The notes below the pieces were generated by a model that was not told the DNA's origin, searched no databases, and was given only the letters and a program-made list of their open reading frames with translations. 64,000 nt of DNA from NCBI RefSeq assembly GCF_000283655.1, contig NC_016586.1, positions 325,001 to 389,000 on the forward strand, written 5' to 3'. Shown piece by piece: positions 8,477-17,587 of this stretch. A program made the translations under genes and the position numbers. The first letter of the stretch is position 1, and the number at the start of each line of letters is the position of its first letter. Origin of the DNA: Azospirillum lipoferum 4B (lineage in GTDB: Bacteria > Pseudomonadota > Alphaproteobacteria > Azospirillales > Azospirillaceae).

Positions 8477-9417
8477 AGCGCCGCGACATGATCCTGGTGG
8501 TGGACGACACCCCCGACACGCTGGGATTCCTGACGGAGGCCATCGAACAGGCCGACCTGACCGTGCTGGTTGCTGTCGACGGCGAAAGCGCGTTGGATCT
8601 GGTCGGCCAGATCACGCCGGACCTGATCCTGATGGATGCCGTCATGCCGGGGCTGGACGGTTTCGAGACCTGCCGGCGGCTGAAGCAGATTCCCCATTTG
8701 TCGCACCTGCCCGTGATCTTCATGACCGGCCTCAGCGACACCGAGCATGTGGTGAAGGGACTGGAGGCCGGCGGCGTCGATTACGTCACCAAGCCCATCG
8801 TGGTGGACGAGCTGATCGCCCGCATCCGCGTCCACCTGACCAACGCCCGCGTCGCCTACGGCGCCCGCGCGGCGCTGGACGCCACCGGCCGTTTCCTGCT
8901 GGCGACGGACGGGGAGGGAAGGCTGCTGTGGTGCACCCCCCAGGCGGAACGGCTGCTGGGCGGGCTGCTGCCGGGGGCGGACGGCGTGCGGCCGGAATTG
9001 GCCCCCAATTTGGCGGCCACGCTGGCGGCCGGTCTGGTCCGTCTGCGGCAGGCCACCAGCCCCGGCGCCGCGGCGGAGAGCTTCACGCTCGACCTGCCGG
9101 ACGGCGAGGGGGTGCGCCGGCTGGAATTCACCTATCTCAGCCCGGCCAACCCTGACGAATACCTGTTCCGCCTCAGCGAACCGGCCGCCGGCCGGCAGGA
9201 GGCGATCCTGCGCGACGCGCTGGGCCTGACCGTGCGCGAGGCGGAGGTCCTGCTGTGGATCGCCAACGGCAAGCCCAACCGGGATATCGGCGAGATCCTG
9301 GGCATCAGCCCGCGCACGGTTAACAAGCATCTGGAACAGGTTTTCGCCAAGCTGGGCGTGGAGAACCGAGCCTCCGCCGCGGCGCTGGCGATCCGCACCC
9401 TGGCGGCACGGGGGTGA
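8473..9417 (+). CDS. LuxR-family response regulator, partner of the permease-kinase
   Basis: A 314-residue regulator with an N-terminal receiver (acidic pair VVDDTPD, acceptor Asp near residue 56 in LMDAVMPGLDG, Lys in TKPIV). The middle region, about 135-235, is PAS-like and recalls PAS-LuxR proteins (ATDGEGRLLWCTPQAERLLG). The C-terminal LuxR/GerE helix-turn-helix runs from about 240 to 305 (LTVREAEVLLWIANGKPNRD, then SPRTVNKHLEQVFAKLGV). It should bind DNA when phosphorylated by the kinase encoded just upstream. The ATGA overlap indicates translational coupling. Its targets are not evident; no transporter or catabolic gene of the expected kind lies next to the pair. Confidence 0.9.
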   Translation: MKRRDMILVVDDTPDTLGFLTEAIEQADLTVLVAVDGESALDLVGQITPDLILMDAVMPGLDGFETCRRLKQIPHLSHLPVIFMTGLSDTEHVVKGLEAGGVDYVTKPIVVDELIARIRVHLTNARVAYGARAALDATGRFLLATDGEGRLLWCTPQAERLLGGLLPGADGVRPELAPNLAATLAAGLVRLRQATSPGAAAESFTLDLPDGEGVRRLEFTYLSPANPDEYLFRLSEPAAGRQEAILRDALGLTVREAEVLLWIANGKPNRDIGEILGISPRTVNKHLEQVFAKLGVENRASAAALAIRTLAARG

Positions 9418-9470
9418 GCGGAGGCAGGCCCTCTGCTCCGCAGGTGATAGCCTTCATGTCGATCCACTGC

Positions 9471-9500
9471 TTCTCCGCACCGGTGCCCATATGCGGAGAA
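9471..9500. terminator. 9-bp perfect hairpin after the permease-kinase operon
   Basis: TTCTCCGCA and TGCGGAGAA form a perfect 9-base stem around a 12-base loop, 54 bases after the LuxR-type gene. There is no T-run, so it may be a Rho-linked or weak terminator rather than a classical intrinsic one. Confidence 0.4.
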
Positions 9501-9561
9501 CAGCAGCCGAAGGACATCCCATAGGATGTCACATGTGTTGCTGTGCTTGCAGAACTTCCTT

Positions 9562-9999
9562 ATGATCGACCGGATGAAGAGAGCTGTTCTCGACACCAAC
9601 ATTCTAACCGCAGGTTTGCGTAGCCGACGGGGCGCCTCATTTGCAGTGTTGAGTCTTCTTGCCGATGGCCAGTTCAGGGCGTTGGTGACCACTGCCCTGT
9701 TCCTGGAGTATGAGGCTGTGTTGAAGCGGCCCGAGCAACGCGAGGTTCACGGGCTTGGCGAGGCCGATGTAGATCGTTTGCTGGCCGAATTGGCCGCGGT
9801 CCTGGAGCCTGTGGACGTGCGTTTCACTTGGCGGCCCCAGCTTTCCGATCCGGCCGACGAGATGGTGCTGGAGGCTGCGGTCAATGGCAGAGCGGATGTG
9901 CTGGTGACCCACAATGTCCGGGATTTTGCCGCGGCCGCGCCGCGGTTTGGCATTCCGGTTCTCCGACCGGCCGAGTTCCTGCGAGGAGTGGCGACATGA
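9562..9999 (+). CDS. PIN-domain toxin (putative toxin-antitoxin ribonuclease)
   Basis: A 145-residue PIN protein of the COG1569 type. It opens with the first catalytic aspartate in RAVLDTNIL, has the later acidic positions in DPADEMVLEAA, and ends with the typical ADVLVTHNVRDF strand and last aspartate. PIN toxins cleave RNA using magnesium bound by these acidic residues. The gene overlaps the antitoxin-like gene by 4 bases (ATGA), with the toxin first. The start is uncertain: ATGs at 9562 and 9574 are in frame, and neither has a strong ribosome binding site, which would keep toxin expression low. Confidence 0.82.
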   Translation: MIDRMKRAVLDTNILTAGLRSRRGASFAVLSLLADGQFRALVTTALFLEYEAVLKRPEQREVHGLGEADVDRLLAELAAVLEPVDVRFTWRPQLSDPADEMVLEAAVNGRADVLVTHNVRDFAAAAPRFGIPVLRPAEFLRGVAT

Positions 10000-10247
10000 G
10001 CAAGGCGACATACCCCCTGAAGCTGCCCGCGTCCGTCAAGGATGCCGCTGCCCGGCTGGCCCGCGAGGATGGCGTGTCTCTGAACCAGTGGATCGCCGCT
10101 GCCGTAGCCGAGAAGGTCGGCGCCGTCGAAACGGCAGCCGCCTTCCTGAAGGCTCGTGCCGGCACCGCAACCGGTGCAGGCTTGCGCTCCTTTCTGGACA
10201 GGGTACCGGACAGGCCGCCACAGACCGGCGACGAACTGGAGCGGTGA
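9996..10247 (+). CDS. HicB/ribbon-helix-helix type antitoxin partner
   Basis: An 83-residue protein starting MSKATYPLKLPASVKDAAAR. Residues 5-45 match the ribbon-helix-helix pattern of HicB-like or Arc-type antitoxins: a short strand (YPLKLPAS), then a helix, then the turn DGVSLNQWIAAAVAEKV. The rest is a flexible tail that could wrap the toxin. It overlaps the PIN gene by 4 bases and has a good site, GCGAGGAGTGGCGAC. RHH antitoxins usually bind their own operator and neutralise the toxin with the tail; here that is inferred from family and position only. Confidence 0.78.
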   Translation: MSKATYPLKLPASVKDAAARLAREDGVSLNQWIAAAVAEKVGAVETAAAFLKARAGTATGAGLRSFLDRVPDRPPQTGDELER

Positions 10248-10290
10248 TTACAGGTCCATAAGAGGAGCGACCGTGCCCGGTGCTGGTTCG

Positions 10291-10323
10291 GGGAGGAGGC
10301 ACTTCTGTATGACGCCTCCTCCC
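10291..10323. terminator. 10-bp perfect hairpin between convergent operons
   Basis: GGGAGGAGGC and GCCTCCTCCC pair perfectly across a 13-base loop. The hairpin sits between the 3' ends of the toxin-antitoxin pair (rightward) and the molybdenum enzyme operon (leftward), so it can serve both. No long T-run follows on either strand. Confidence 0.5.
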
Positions 10324-10328
10324 TAAAC

Positions 10329-12599
10329 CTACACCCCCAATATCTTGTCCACCGTGATCGGCAGGTCGCAGAGGCGCTTGCCGGTGGCGTGGTAAATCGC
10401 GTTGGCGATGGCGGCGGGGACGCCGACGATGCCGATCTCGCCGACGCCCTTGGCGCCCAGCGGGTTGACGATGTCGTCATGCTCCTCGACGAAGATGACG
10501 TCGATGTCGTGGACGTCGGCGTTCACCGGGATGTGATACTCGGCGAAGTCGTGGTTCATGAAGCGGCCGAGCCGCTGGTCGGTCATCGACTCCTCCTCCA
10601 GCGCCATGCCGATGCCCCACACCACCGCCCCCAGCACCTGGCTGCGCGCCATCTTGGGGTTGATGATGCGGCCGGCGGCGACCGCGCTGACCACCCGCGT
10701 CACCTGCACGGTGCCGAGATCCTCGTCCACCCGCACCTCCGCGAAGATGGCGGAGTGGGTGCCGAGCGTGTGCTGCATCTGCGACTTGTAATAGGGGATG
10801 GAGCGCGCCTCGTCCTCCAGCACAAGCAGATCGTTGGCGCGCATCACCTCGGTGATCGACATCCGCCAGGACGGGTCGGCCTTGGCGATCAGGTGGCCGT
10901 CGGCGAAGACCAGATCGTCGGCCTTCAGCCCCTTCAGCGGCCCGTCGTTCAGCCCCACCGCCAAGCCGGCCAGCTTGTCGCGCAGCCGGTCGCAGACCGC
11001 CTTCACCGCCGAGCCGACCGACGATACCGTCCAGGAGCCGCCCTGCAGCGGCGCCATCGGCAGGTTGCTGTCGCCCAGCTGGAACGACACCCTGTCGATG
11101 GGCAGGCCCAGGATGTCGGCGGCGATCTGGGTCATCGCCGTGTAGGTGCCGGGGCCGATGTCGGCGGTGGCGCTGCCCACGACCAGCGTACCGTCGATGC
11201 CGAGCCGGGCGGAAGCCGCCGCCTGCCCCTGCATCGCATCCCACACGCCGGACGCCATGCCCCAGCCGATCAGCTGCCGCCCCTCCCGCATCGACCGCGG
11301 TGTATGGTTGCGCTTGTGCCAGCCGAAACGCTCCGCCCCCTGCTGGAAGCAGGCGCGCAGTTCCTTGCTGGAGAAGGGCTTGTCCGTGTTGGGATCGACC
11401 TCGGTGTAGTTCTTCAGCCGCAACTCCAGTGGGTCCATGCCCAGCTTGGCCGCCAGCTCGTCCATGGCGATTTCCAGCGCCGGGACGCCGGTCGCCGCAC
11501 CGGGGGCGCGCTGGTCGAGCGGGGTGTGGGTGTCCATCCGGGCCAGCTTGTAGTCGAGCCGGACATTGTCGCATTTGTACTGCTGGCCCGACCAGTTGAC
11601 GACGATCTCGACGTAGTTCTCGCTCTGCGAGGTCTCCTGCACCGCCTCGTGGATCATGGCGGTCAGCGTACCGTCCTTGCGGGCGCCCAGCGCCACGCGC
11701 TGCAGCGTTTCGGGCCGGTGGCCGAAGCTGAACATCTGCGGCCGCGACAGCTCCACCCGCACCGAACGCTTCAGCGTCGTCGCCGCCAGCACCGCCATGA
11801 ACAGCTGGTGCTGCGGCCGCAGGCCCGAGCCGAAGGCGCCGCCGACGAAGGGAGAGATCACCCGCACCGCGTCCTTCGACAGGTTGAAGACGTTGCAGAC
11901 ATAGGTCTGGGTGTTCAGCGGCCCCTGGGTCTTGTCATGGACGGTCAGGGTGCCGTCATTGTGGTAAATGACGGTGGAGGCGTGCATCTCCATCGGGTTG
12001 TGATGCTCGGCCGCCTGGGTGAAGTGCAGGTCGATGCTGACCTCCGCCTCGGCCAGCGCCCGGTCGGCGTCGCCGCGCGGCTTCGGCGGCGGCTGGAATC
12101 CGCCCTTGTCCTTGCCGGGGGTGAAGGCCTGGGCCTGCGCCGCATGCAGGTCGGTCTGGTGCTCCTCTGCCTCATAGACGACATGGATCAGGCGGGCGGC
12201 GTAGCGCGCCAGCTCGAAGCTCTCCGCCACCACCAGGGCGATGGGCTGGAGCGCATGGTGGATCGTCGCGTCGTACAGCGGGCGGAAGGGGGAGCCCTTG
12301 GGCGCGTCGTCGTCCTTCCACTTTCGGTCGAACCAGGGAAGGCTCGGCCGGTTCTCATGGGTGAAGACCTGGAACACGCCGGGCAGGGCCAGCGCCTTGG
12401 ACGTATCCATGCTCAGGATCCGGCCGCGGGCGATGGCGCTCGACAGGATGTAGCCGTGGGCGAGGCCGGGCGTGTTGAACTCCGCGGCGTATTTGGCGCC
12501 GCCGGTCACCTTCAGCCGGCCGTCGACGCGGCTGACGGGCTTGCCGATCTGCGCACCGGGATTGTCCAGCGGATCGGGGATGCTCGGTTTGGCGATCAT
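10329..12599 (-). CDS. aldehyde/xanthine dehydrogenase family, molybdopterin-binding subunit
   Basis: This 756-residue large subunit matches the PaoC/XdhA-type molybdenum subunit in length and pattern. The hammerhead a/b domain begins at GAKYAAEFNTPGLAHGYI. Molybdopterin-contact motifs follow, including GGAFGSG and the PAPGA-like substitute RAPGAATGVPALE. The segment with the catalytic glutamate is near the C-terminus (GAKGVGEIGIVGVP). The enzyme would hydroxylate aldehydes or N-heterocycles using water, passing electrons to the Fe-S and FAD subunits. The ATG at 12597-12599 overlaps the stop of the FAD subunit by 4 bases and has a GGAGTGGAGC site. No signal peptide is present, so it is probably cytosolic. 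The substrate cannot be told from the sequence. Confidence 0.93.
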   Translation of the reverse strand: MIAKPSIPDPLDNPGAQIGKPVSRVDGRLKVTGGAKYAAEFNTPGLAHGYILSSAIARGRILSMDTSKALALPGVFQVFTHENRPSLPWFDRKWKDDDAPKGSPFRPLYDATIHHALQPIALVVAESFELARYAARLIHVVYEAEEHQTDLHAAQAQAFTPGKDKGGFQPPPKPRGDADRALAEAEVSIDLHFTQAAEHHNPMEMHASTVIYHNDGTLTVHDKTQGPLNTQTYVCNVFNLSKDAVRVISPFVGGAFGSGLRPQHQLFMAVLAATTLKRSVRVELSRPQMFSFGHRPETLQRVALGARKDGTLTAMIHEAVQETSQSENYVEIVVNWSGQQYKCDNVRLDYKLARMDTHTPLDQRAPGAATGVPALEIAMDELAAKLGMDPLELRLKNYTEVDPNTDKPFSSKELRACFQQGAERFGWHKRNHTPRSMREGRQLIGWGMASGVWDAMQGQAAASARLGIDGTLVVGSATADIGPGTYTAMTQIAADILGLPIDRVSFQLGDSNLPMAPLQGGSWTVSSVGSAVKAVCDRLRDKLAGLAVGLNDGPLKGLKADDLVFADGHLIAKADPSWRMSITEVMRANDLLVLEDEARSIPYYKSQMQHTLGTHSAIFAEVRVDEDLGTVQVTRVVSAVAAGRIINPKMARSQVLGAVVWGIGMALEEESMTDQRLGRFMNHDFAEYHIPVNADVHDIDVIFVEEHDDIVNPLGAKGVGEIGIVGVPAAIANAIYHATGKRLCDLPITVDKILGV

Positions 12600-13602
12600 G
12601 GGTGCTCCACTCCGGCGGCTTCGGCCAGCGCCCGGACGATGGCGCGCCCGGCAAGTCCGATCTTGAAGGCGTTGTGGGAATGGCCCTTGGCGTCGCGCAG
12701 CAGCACGCGCGCCGCCTCGGCGAAGGTCTCCAGCGAGGCCGGCTTGCCCGCCAGTTCGGCTTCGGCCGCCGGGTCGCGCCAGGGCTTGTGGGCGACGCCG
12801 CCCAGCGCCAGCCGGGCGGAGCGGATCGTCTGTCCGTCCATCTCCAGCGCCGCCGCCACCGACACCAGCGCGAAGGCGTAGGAGGCGCGGTCGCGCACCT
12901 TCAGGTAGGTGGAGTGTTCGGCGAAGCCGTGCGCCGGCAGGTCGATGGCGGTGATCAGCTCGTCGGCGGCCAGGCTGCTGTCGATCTGCGGGGTGTCGCC
13001 GGGCAGGCGGTGGAAGTCGGCGAAGGGGATGGTCCGCTCGCCCTTCGGCCCGCTGACGCGCACAGTGGCATCAAGAGCGGCCAGCGCGACGCACATGTCG
13101 GACGGGTGGACGGCGATGCAATGGTCGCTGGCGCCCAGGATCGCGTGGATGCGGTTGACGCCGGTCCGCGCGCCGCAGCCGGTCCCCGGCTCCCGTTTGT
13201 TGCAGGGGGTGCCGGTGTCGTAGAAGTAATAGCAGCGCGTCCGCTGCAGCAGGTTGCCGCCGTTGGTCGCCATGTTGCGCAGCTGCGCCGACGCCCCGGC
13301 CAGGATCGCCTTGGACAGCATCGGATAGCGCGTCTGCACCCGCTCGTCATAGGCGGTGTCGGCATTGCGGGCGAGCGCGCCGAGCCGCAAGGCCCCGCCG
13401 TCCAGCTCCTCGATCCGGTCGAGGCCGAGGCGCGAGATGTCGACCAACCGCTCCGGCCGCATCACGTCGGCCTTCATCAAATCCAGCAGGTTGGTGCCGC
13501 CGGCGACGAACTTCACCGCCGCCTCGGTCGTCGTGCCCGGCTGTCCCGCCACGCCGCGCAGCGCCGCATCGACGCTGTCGGGGCGGTCGTAGGAGAAGGC
13601 CC

Positions 13603-13606
<4 letters not shown>
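12596..13606 (-). CDS. dehydrogenase FAD-binding subunit with extra Fe-S loop (PaoB-like)
   Basis: A 336-residue FAD subunit of the xanthine dehydrogenase family. FAD-binding motifs are the early VKFAVGGTNLLDLM-like segment (VKFVAGGTNLLDL, about residues 35-47) and the ASAQLRNMATNGGNLLQ stretch (about 105-121). Directly after comes a cysteine-rich loop (TRCYYFYDTGTPCNKR, then GTGCGA) like the one that carries an additional 4Fe-4S cluster in Escherichia coli PaoB. That marks this complex as a Pao-type aldehyde oxidoreductase rather than plain xanthine dehydrogenase. It has a GGAGG site and ATGA overlaps with both neighbours, so the three subunits are made from one message. Confidence 0.92.
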
Positions 13607-14160
<554 letters not shown>

Positions 14161-14356
14161 GACCGCTCCGACTGCTGGCAGGGGGGGGGCGCCTCCGGCT
14201 ACGGGAGTGCGGCGGCGCGTCTTGGCTCGTCGGGGTAACAGCCGTTCTTCCGCAGTGTTCCCTCGGCTGGGATGGTGGCAAAGGGCGATCGCGGTCCCAT
14301 CTGGTGCGGAGTGCGGCGTCCCCTGCCGGCGCCATTCCATTGCGGAGACCCCTGCC

Positions 14357-14851
14357 ATGAAACTCTCCGGTTCCTGCCGCTGCGGCGCCGTCCGCTTCAC
14401 GCTGAACTCGCCGACGCCGGTGCCCTACATGCACTGCTACTGCACGATCTGCCGCAAGAGCGCCGGCGGCGGCGGTTACGCCATCAACCTGGGCGGCGAT
14501 GCCGACACGCTGGAGGTGGAGGGGCGCGAGGCCGTGGAGATGTGGCGCGCGCCCATCGACGACCCCGACCATCCGGACCATACCCACCTCGGCCCGTCGC
14601 ACCGCCATTTCTGCAAGCATTGCGGCACGGCGCTGTGGGCGGAGGACCCGGCCTGGCCGGAGCTGGTCCACCCCTTCGCCTCGGCCATCGACACGCCGCT
14701 GCCGACCCCGCCGGAGCGGGTGCACATCATGCTGGACTTCAAGGCGCCGTGGGTGGAGGTGCCCAGCGGCCCGAACGACGTGCATTTCGCCCGGTACCCG
14801 GAGGAATCGCTGGAGGATTGGCACCGGCGCCACGGGCTGCTGGACCGCTAG
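14357..14851 (+). CDS. GFA family (glutathione-dependent formaldehyde-activating-like) protein
   Basis: A 164-residue protein with the zinc-binding cysteines of the GFA/CENP-V fold: SGSCRCGAVRF at the N-terminus, CYCTICRKS near residue 30 and FCKHCGTALW near 95. Only some members of this family act on glutathione adducts, and most are uncharacterised, so a formaldehyde role should not be assumed. The ATG at 14357 follows GCGGAGACC. It is divergent from the molybdenum aldehyde dehydrogenase operon, a placement that hints at aldehyde metabolism without proving it. The next gene starts 8 bases after its stop. Confidence 0.85.
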   Translation: MKLSGSCRCGAVRFTLNSPTPVPYMHCYCTICRKSAGGGGYAINLGGDADTLEVEGREAVEMWRAPIDDPDHPDHTHLGPSHRHFCKHCGTALWAEDPAWPELVHPFASAIDTPLPTPPERVHIMLDFKAPWVEVPSGPNDVHFARYPEESLEDWHRRHGLLDR

Positions 14852-14858
14852 ACGATCC

Positions 14859-15572
14859 ATGATGGCAAGGCTGCTGCGATGGCTGGCGCTGCTGGTCCTG
14901 CTGGCGCTGGCCGGCGCGGCGGCCGGCGTGTGGGGCGGGCTGATCGCCGTGCCGCCGTGCTACGACCCCTGGGCGCCGCTCGACCTGCGGGCGGAGCCGG
15001 ACTGGCTGACCGGCTTCAAGCTGTCGCGGCTGGAGCGCGATCCCGAGCAGTGCCGGGCGGCGCTGGGCGACACGGACCTGCGCTTCACTCCCATGCCCGA
15101 CCGTCCATCCGACGAGAACTGCACGCTGCGCGGCGTGGTGCGGGTGTCGCACTCTGACGTAGCGTTCAGCAGCGGCTTTCTCGCCACCTGCGGTCTGGCC
15201 GCCGCCTGGACCCTGTTCGAGGCGCACGCCCTGCAGCCGGCGGCGAGGAAGCATTTCGGCCAGACGGTGGCGCGGGTGGAGCATCTCGGCACCTATGCCT
15301 GCCGCAACGTCTATGGCCGGGCTTCGGGCCGGCGTAGCGAGCATGCCAGCGCCAACGCCATCGACCTCGGTGGCTTCGTGCTGGCCGACGGCACGCGGGT
15401 CGGCGTTCTGAACGACTGGAAGAACACCGGCGACGGCCGCAAGGCCGCCTTCCTGCGCGACGTGCGCGACGGCGCCTGCCGCTTCTTCGACGTGGTTCTG
15501 GGTCCCGACTACAACGAGGCGCACCGCAACCACTTCCACCTGGACATGGGCGCCTTCAGCACCTGCCGTTGA
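14859..15572 (+). CDS. extensin-like C-terminal domain protein, exported
   Basis: A 237-residue protein starting with a membrane segment or uncleaved signal (about residues 5-28: LLRWLALLVLLALAGAAAG). The rest matches the bacterial extensin-like family (PF06904), including the core GRRSEHASANAIDLGGFVL, VLNDWKNTGDG and the ending YNEAHRNHFHLDMG. The conserved His/Asp residues resemble the zinc site of D-Ala-D-Ala/LAS-type peptidases, so a cell-wall role in the periplasm is likely. Two adjacent ATGs (14859, 14862) are possible. It is 8 bases from the GFA gene and probably in the same transcript. Confidence 0.85.
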   Translation: MMARLLRWLALLVLLALAGAAAGVWGGLIAVPPCYDPWAPLDLRAEPDWLTGFKLSRLERDPEQCRAALGDTDLRFTPMPDRPSDENCTLRGVVRVSHSDVAFSSGFLATCGLAAAWTLFEAHALQPAARKHFGQTVARVEHLGTYACRNVYGRASGRRSEHASANAIDLGGFVLADGTRVGVLNDWKNTGDGRKAAFLRDVRDGACRFFDVVLGPDYNEAHRNHFHLDMGAFSTCR

Positions 15573-15657
15573 GGGGAGAGTCCGAGGGAACCGCCCCATG
15601 GGCCTTCTGTTGCTGGGCTCAAGACGACGCGACACGACCCGGCAAGGGAGAAGACCC

Positions 15658-17412
15658 ATGGCACGCACGGCAGCCGACATCCTGGTGGACGTCCTGGTGG
15701 ATTGGGGGGTGGACACCATCTTCGGCATCCCCGGCGACGGCATCAACGGCGTGGTGGAGGCGCTGCGCCAGCGCAAGGACGAGATCCGCTTCATCCAGGT
15801 CCGGCACGAGGAGGCCGCCGCCTTCGCCGCCTGCGGCTATGCCAAGTTCACCGGCAGGCTGGGCGTCTGCCTCGCCACCTCCGGCCCTGGCGGGCTGCAT
15901 CTGCTGAACGGCCTCTACGACGCCAAGCTGGACCACCAGCCGGTGCTGGCGATCACCGGGCTGCAATATCACGACCTCGTCGGCACCCACACCCAGCAGG
16001 ACGTGGAGCTGGACAAGGTGTTCCAGGACGTCTCGGTCTTCAACCAGCGCATCATGGGCGCCGCCCATATCCGCAACATCGCGACATTGGCCTGCCGCAC
16101 CGCGCTGGCCCACCGCGGCGTCGCCCACATCACCATCCCGGTCGATCTGCAGGATCAGGCGGCGGGTGACGACATGCGGGCGCCGCGCAACGTCAAGGGC
16201 CACAACACCGCCCTGTTCGCCCCCGAACTGCCGGTCCCGTCTGAGGCGGAGATGCGCCGCGCGGTGGAGATCATGGACGCCGGCAAGCGCATCGTCATCC
16301 TTGCCGGCCAGGGTGCGCTCAAGGCCACGGACCAGCTGGAACGGCTGGCGGAAAAGACCGGGGCGGTGATCGTCAAGGCGCTGCTCGGCAAGGCGGCGGT
16401 GCCGGACGACAGCCCCTATACAACCGGGTCGGTCGGGCTGCTGGGCACCGAACCGTCGCAGACCGCGCTGGAGACCTGCGATACGCTGCTGATCGCCGGC
16501 TCCACCTTCCCCTACATCGAATATTACCCGAAGCCGGATCAGGCCCGCGGCATCCAGATCGACATCGACGCCGCCCGCATCGGCCTGCGTTACCCGGTGG
16601 AGGCCGGGCTGGTCGGCGACTGCCGGCTGGCGCTGGACATCCTGACCGAGCGGGTGCAGCCGCACGACGACCGCAGCTTCCTGGAGAAGGCGCAGGCCGG
16701 CAAGGTGGAGTGGATGCGCCTGATGGAGGAACGCGGCACCCGCCAGGACATCCCGATGAAGCCGCAGGTGGCTGCGTGGGAACTGGGGAAGCGGCTGACC
16801 GACACCGCCATCGTCGCCTGCGACAGCGGCACCATCGCCACATGGTGGGCGCGTCAGATCCCGGTGAAGCGCGGCCAGATGCATTCGCTGTCCGGCAACC
16901 TCGCCACCATGGCCCCCGGCCTGCCCTATGCCATCGCCGCGCAGATCGCCTACCCGGACCGGCAGGTGATCGCCTATGTCGGCGACGGCGGATTCTCGAT
17001 GCTGATGGCCGATTTCGTGACGGCGGTGAAGTACAATCTGCCGGTCAAGGTCATCATCAACAACAACAGCTCGCTGGGCCAGATCAAGTGGGAGCAGATG
17101 GTGATGCTGGGCAATCCGGAATATGTCTGCGACCTGCACCCCATCGACTTCGCCAAGGTGGCGGAGGCCTGCGGCGGCAAGGGCTTCACCATCCGCGACC
17201 CCAAGGACTGCGGCGCGATCCTGGACGCCGCGCTCGCCCATCCCGGCCCGGTGGTGGTCGATTGCCTTGTGGACGGCAACGAGCCGCCGATGCCGGCCAA
17301 GGTGAAGGCCAAGCAGGCCGCCCATTTCGCCGAGGCGCTGGCCCGCGGCACCCCCGATGCGCTGAAGATCGCCGCCACGGTGTTCAAGGACCGTGCGCGC
17401 GAGATTATCTGA
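15658..17412 (+). CDS. thiamine pyrophosphate enzyme (pyruvate oxidase / acetolactate synthase-like)
   Basis: A 584-residue TPP-dependent enzyme with all three domains. The N-terminal PYR domain carries the catalytic Glu in RHEEAAAFAACGYAKFTG. The central domain is nucleotide-binding-like, and the C-terminal PP domain carries the GDG-to-NN cofactor motif (GDGGFSMLMADF ... INNNSSLGQIKWEQ). Length and sequence are closer to pyruvate oxidase (PoxB) and YdaP-type stress proteins than to biosynthetic acetolactate synthase, and no small regulatory subunit is nearby. It may decarboxylate pyruvate to acetate with electrons passed to quinone, but the substrate is uncertain. The start has GGGAGAAGACCC; an upstream in-frame ATG at 15598 is not favoured. 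Confidence 0.88.
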   Translation: MARTAADILVDVLVDWGVDTIFGIPGDGINGVVEALRQRKDEIRFIQVRHEEAAAFAACGYAKFTGRLGVCLATSGPGGLHLLNGLYDAKLDHQPVLAITGLQYHDLVGTHTQQDVELDKVFQDVSVFNQRIMGAAHIRNIATLACRTALAHRGVAHITIPVDLQDQAAGDDMRAPRNVKGHNTALFAPELPVPSEAEMRRAVEIMDAGKRIVILAGQGALKATDQLERLAEKTGAVIVKALLGKAAVPDDSPYTTGSVGLLGTEPSQTALETCDTLLIAGSTFPYIEYYPKPDQARGIQIDIDAARIGLRYPVEAGLVGDCRLALDILTERVQPHDDRSFLEKAQAGKVEWMRLMEERGTRQDIPMKPQVAAWELGKRLTDTAIVACDSGTIATWWARQIPVKRGQMHSLSGNLATMAPGLPYAIAAQIAYPDRQVIAYVGDGGFSMLMADFVTAVKYNLPVKVIINNNSSLGQIKWEQMVMLGNPEYVCDLHPIDFAKVAEACGGKGFTIRDPKDCGAILDAALAHPGPVVVDCLVDGNEPPMPAKVKAKQAAHFAEALARGTPDALKIAATVFKDRAREII

Positions 17413-17587
17413 GGGGAGAATCCCTGGTCTCTGTCAACCCCGGCTTGGCGGTGGGCGACAATCCGCCTCACCGCCATCCCGGATATATCCGCCGGCTGCA
17501 ACACCGCATCGACGAAAGAAAGGGTTACTGATTGTCAGTTTCCTCATCATTATTCCCCGAAGGTGGGGCAAGAGGTGGAGGGAACCG

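Noticed and set aside
14357-14851. GFA protein as a true formaldehyde-detoxifying enzyme
   Set aside because: Only the zinc cysteines are visible and no glutathione-dependent formaldehyde dehydrogenase is nearby; the fold alone does not prove the function.
15658-17412. TPP enzyme as the acetolactate synthase large subunit (ilvB)
   Set aside because: No ilvN-type small subunit or branched-chain genes are adjacent, and the sequence is closer to pyruvate oxidase-like proteins.
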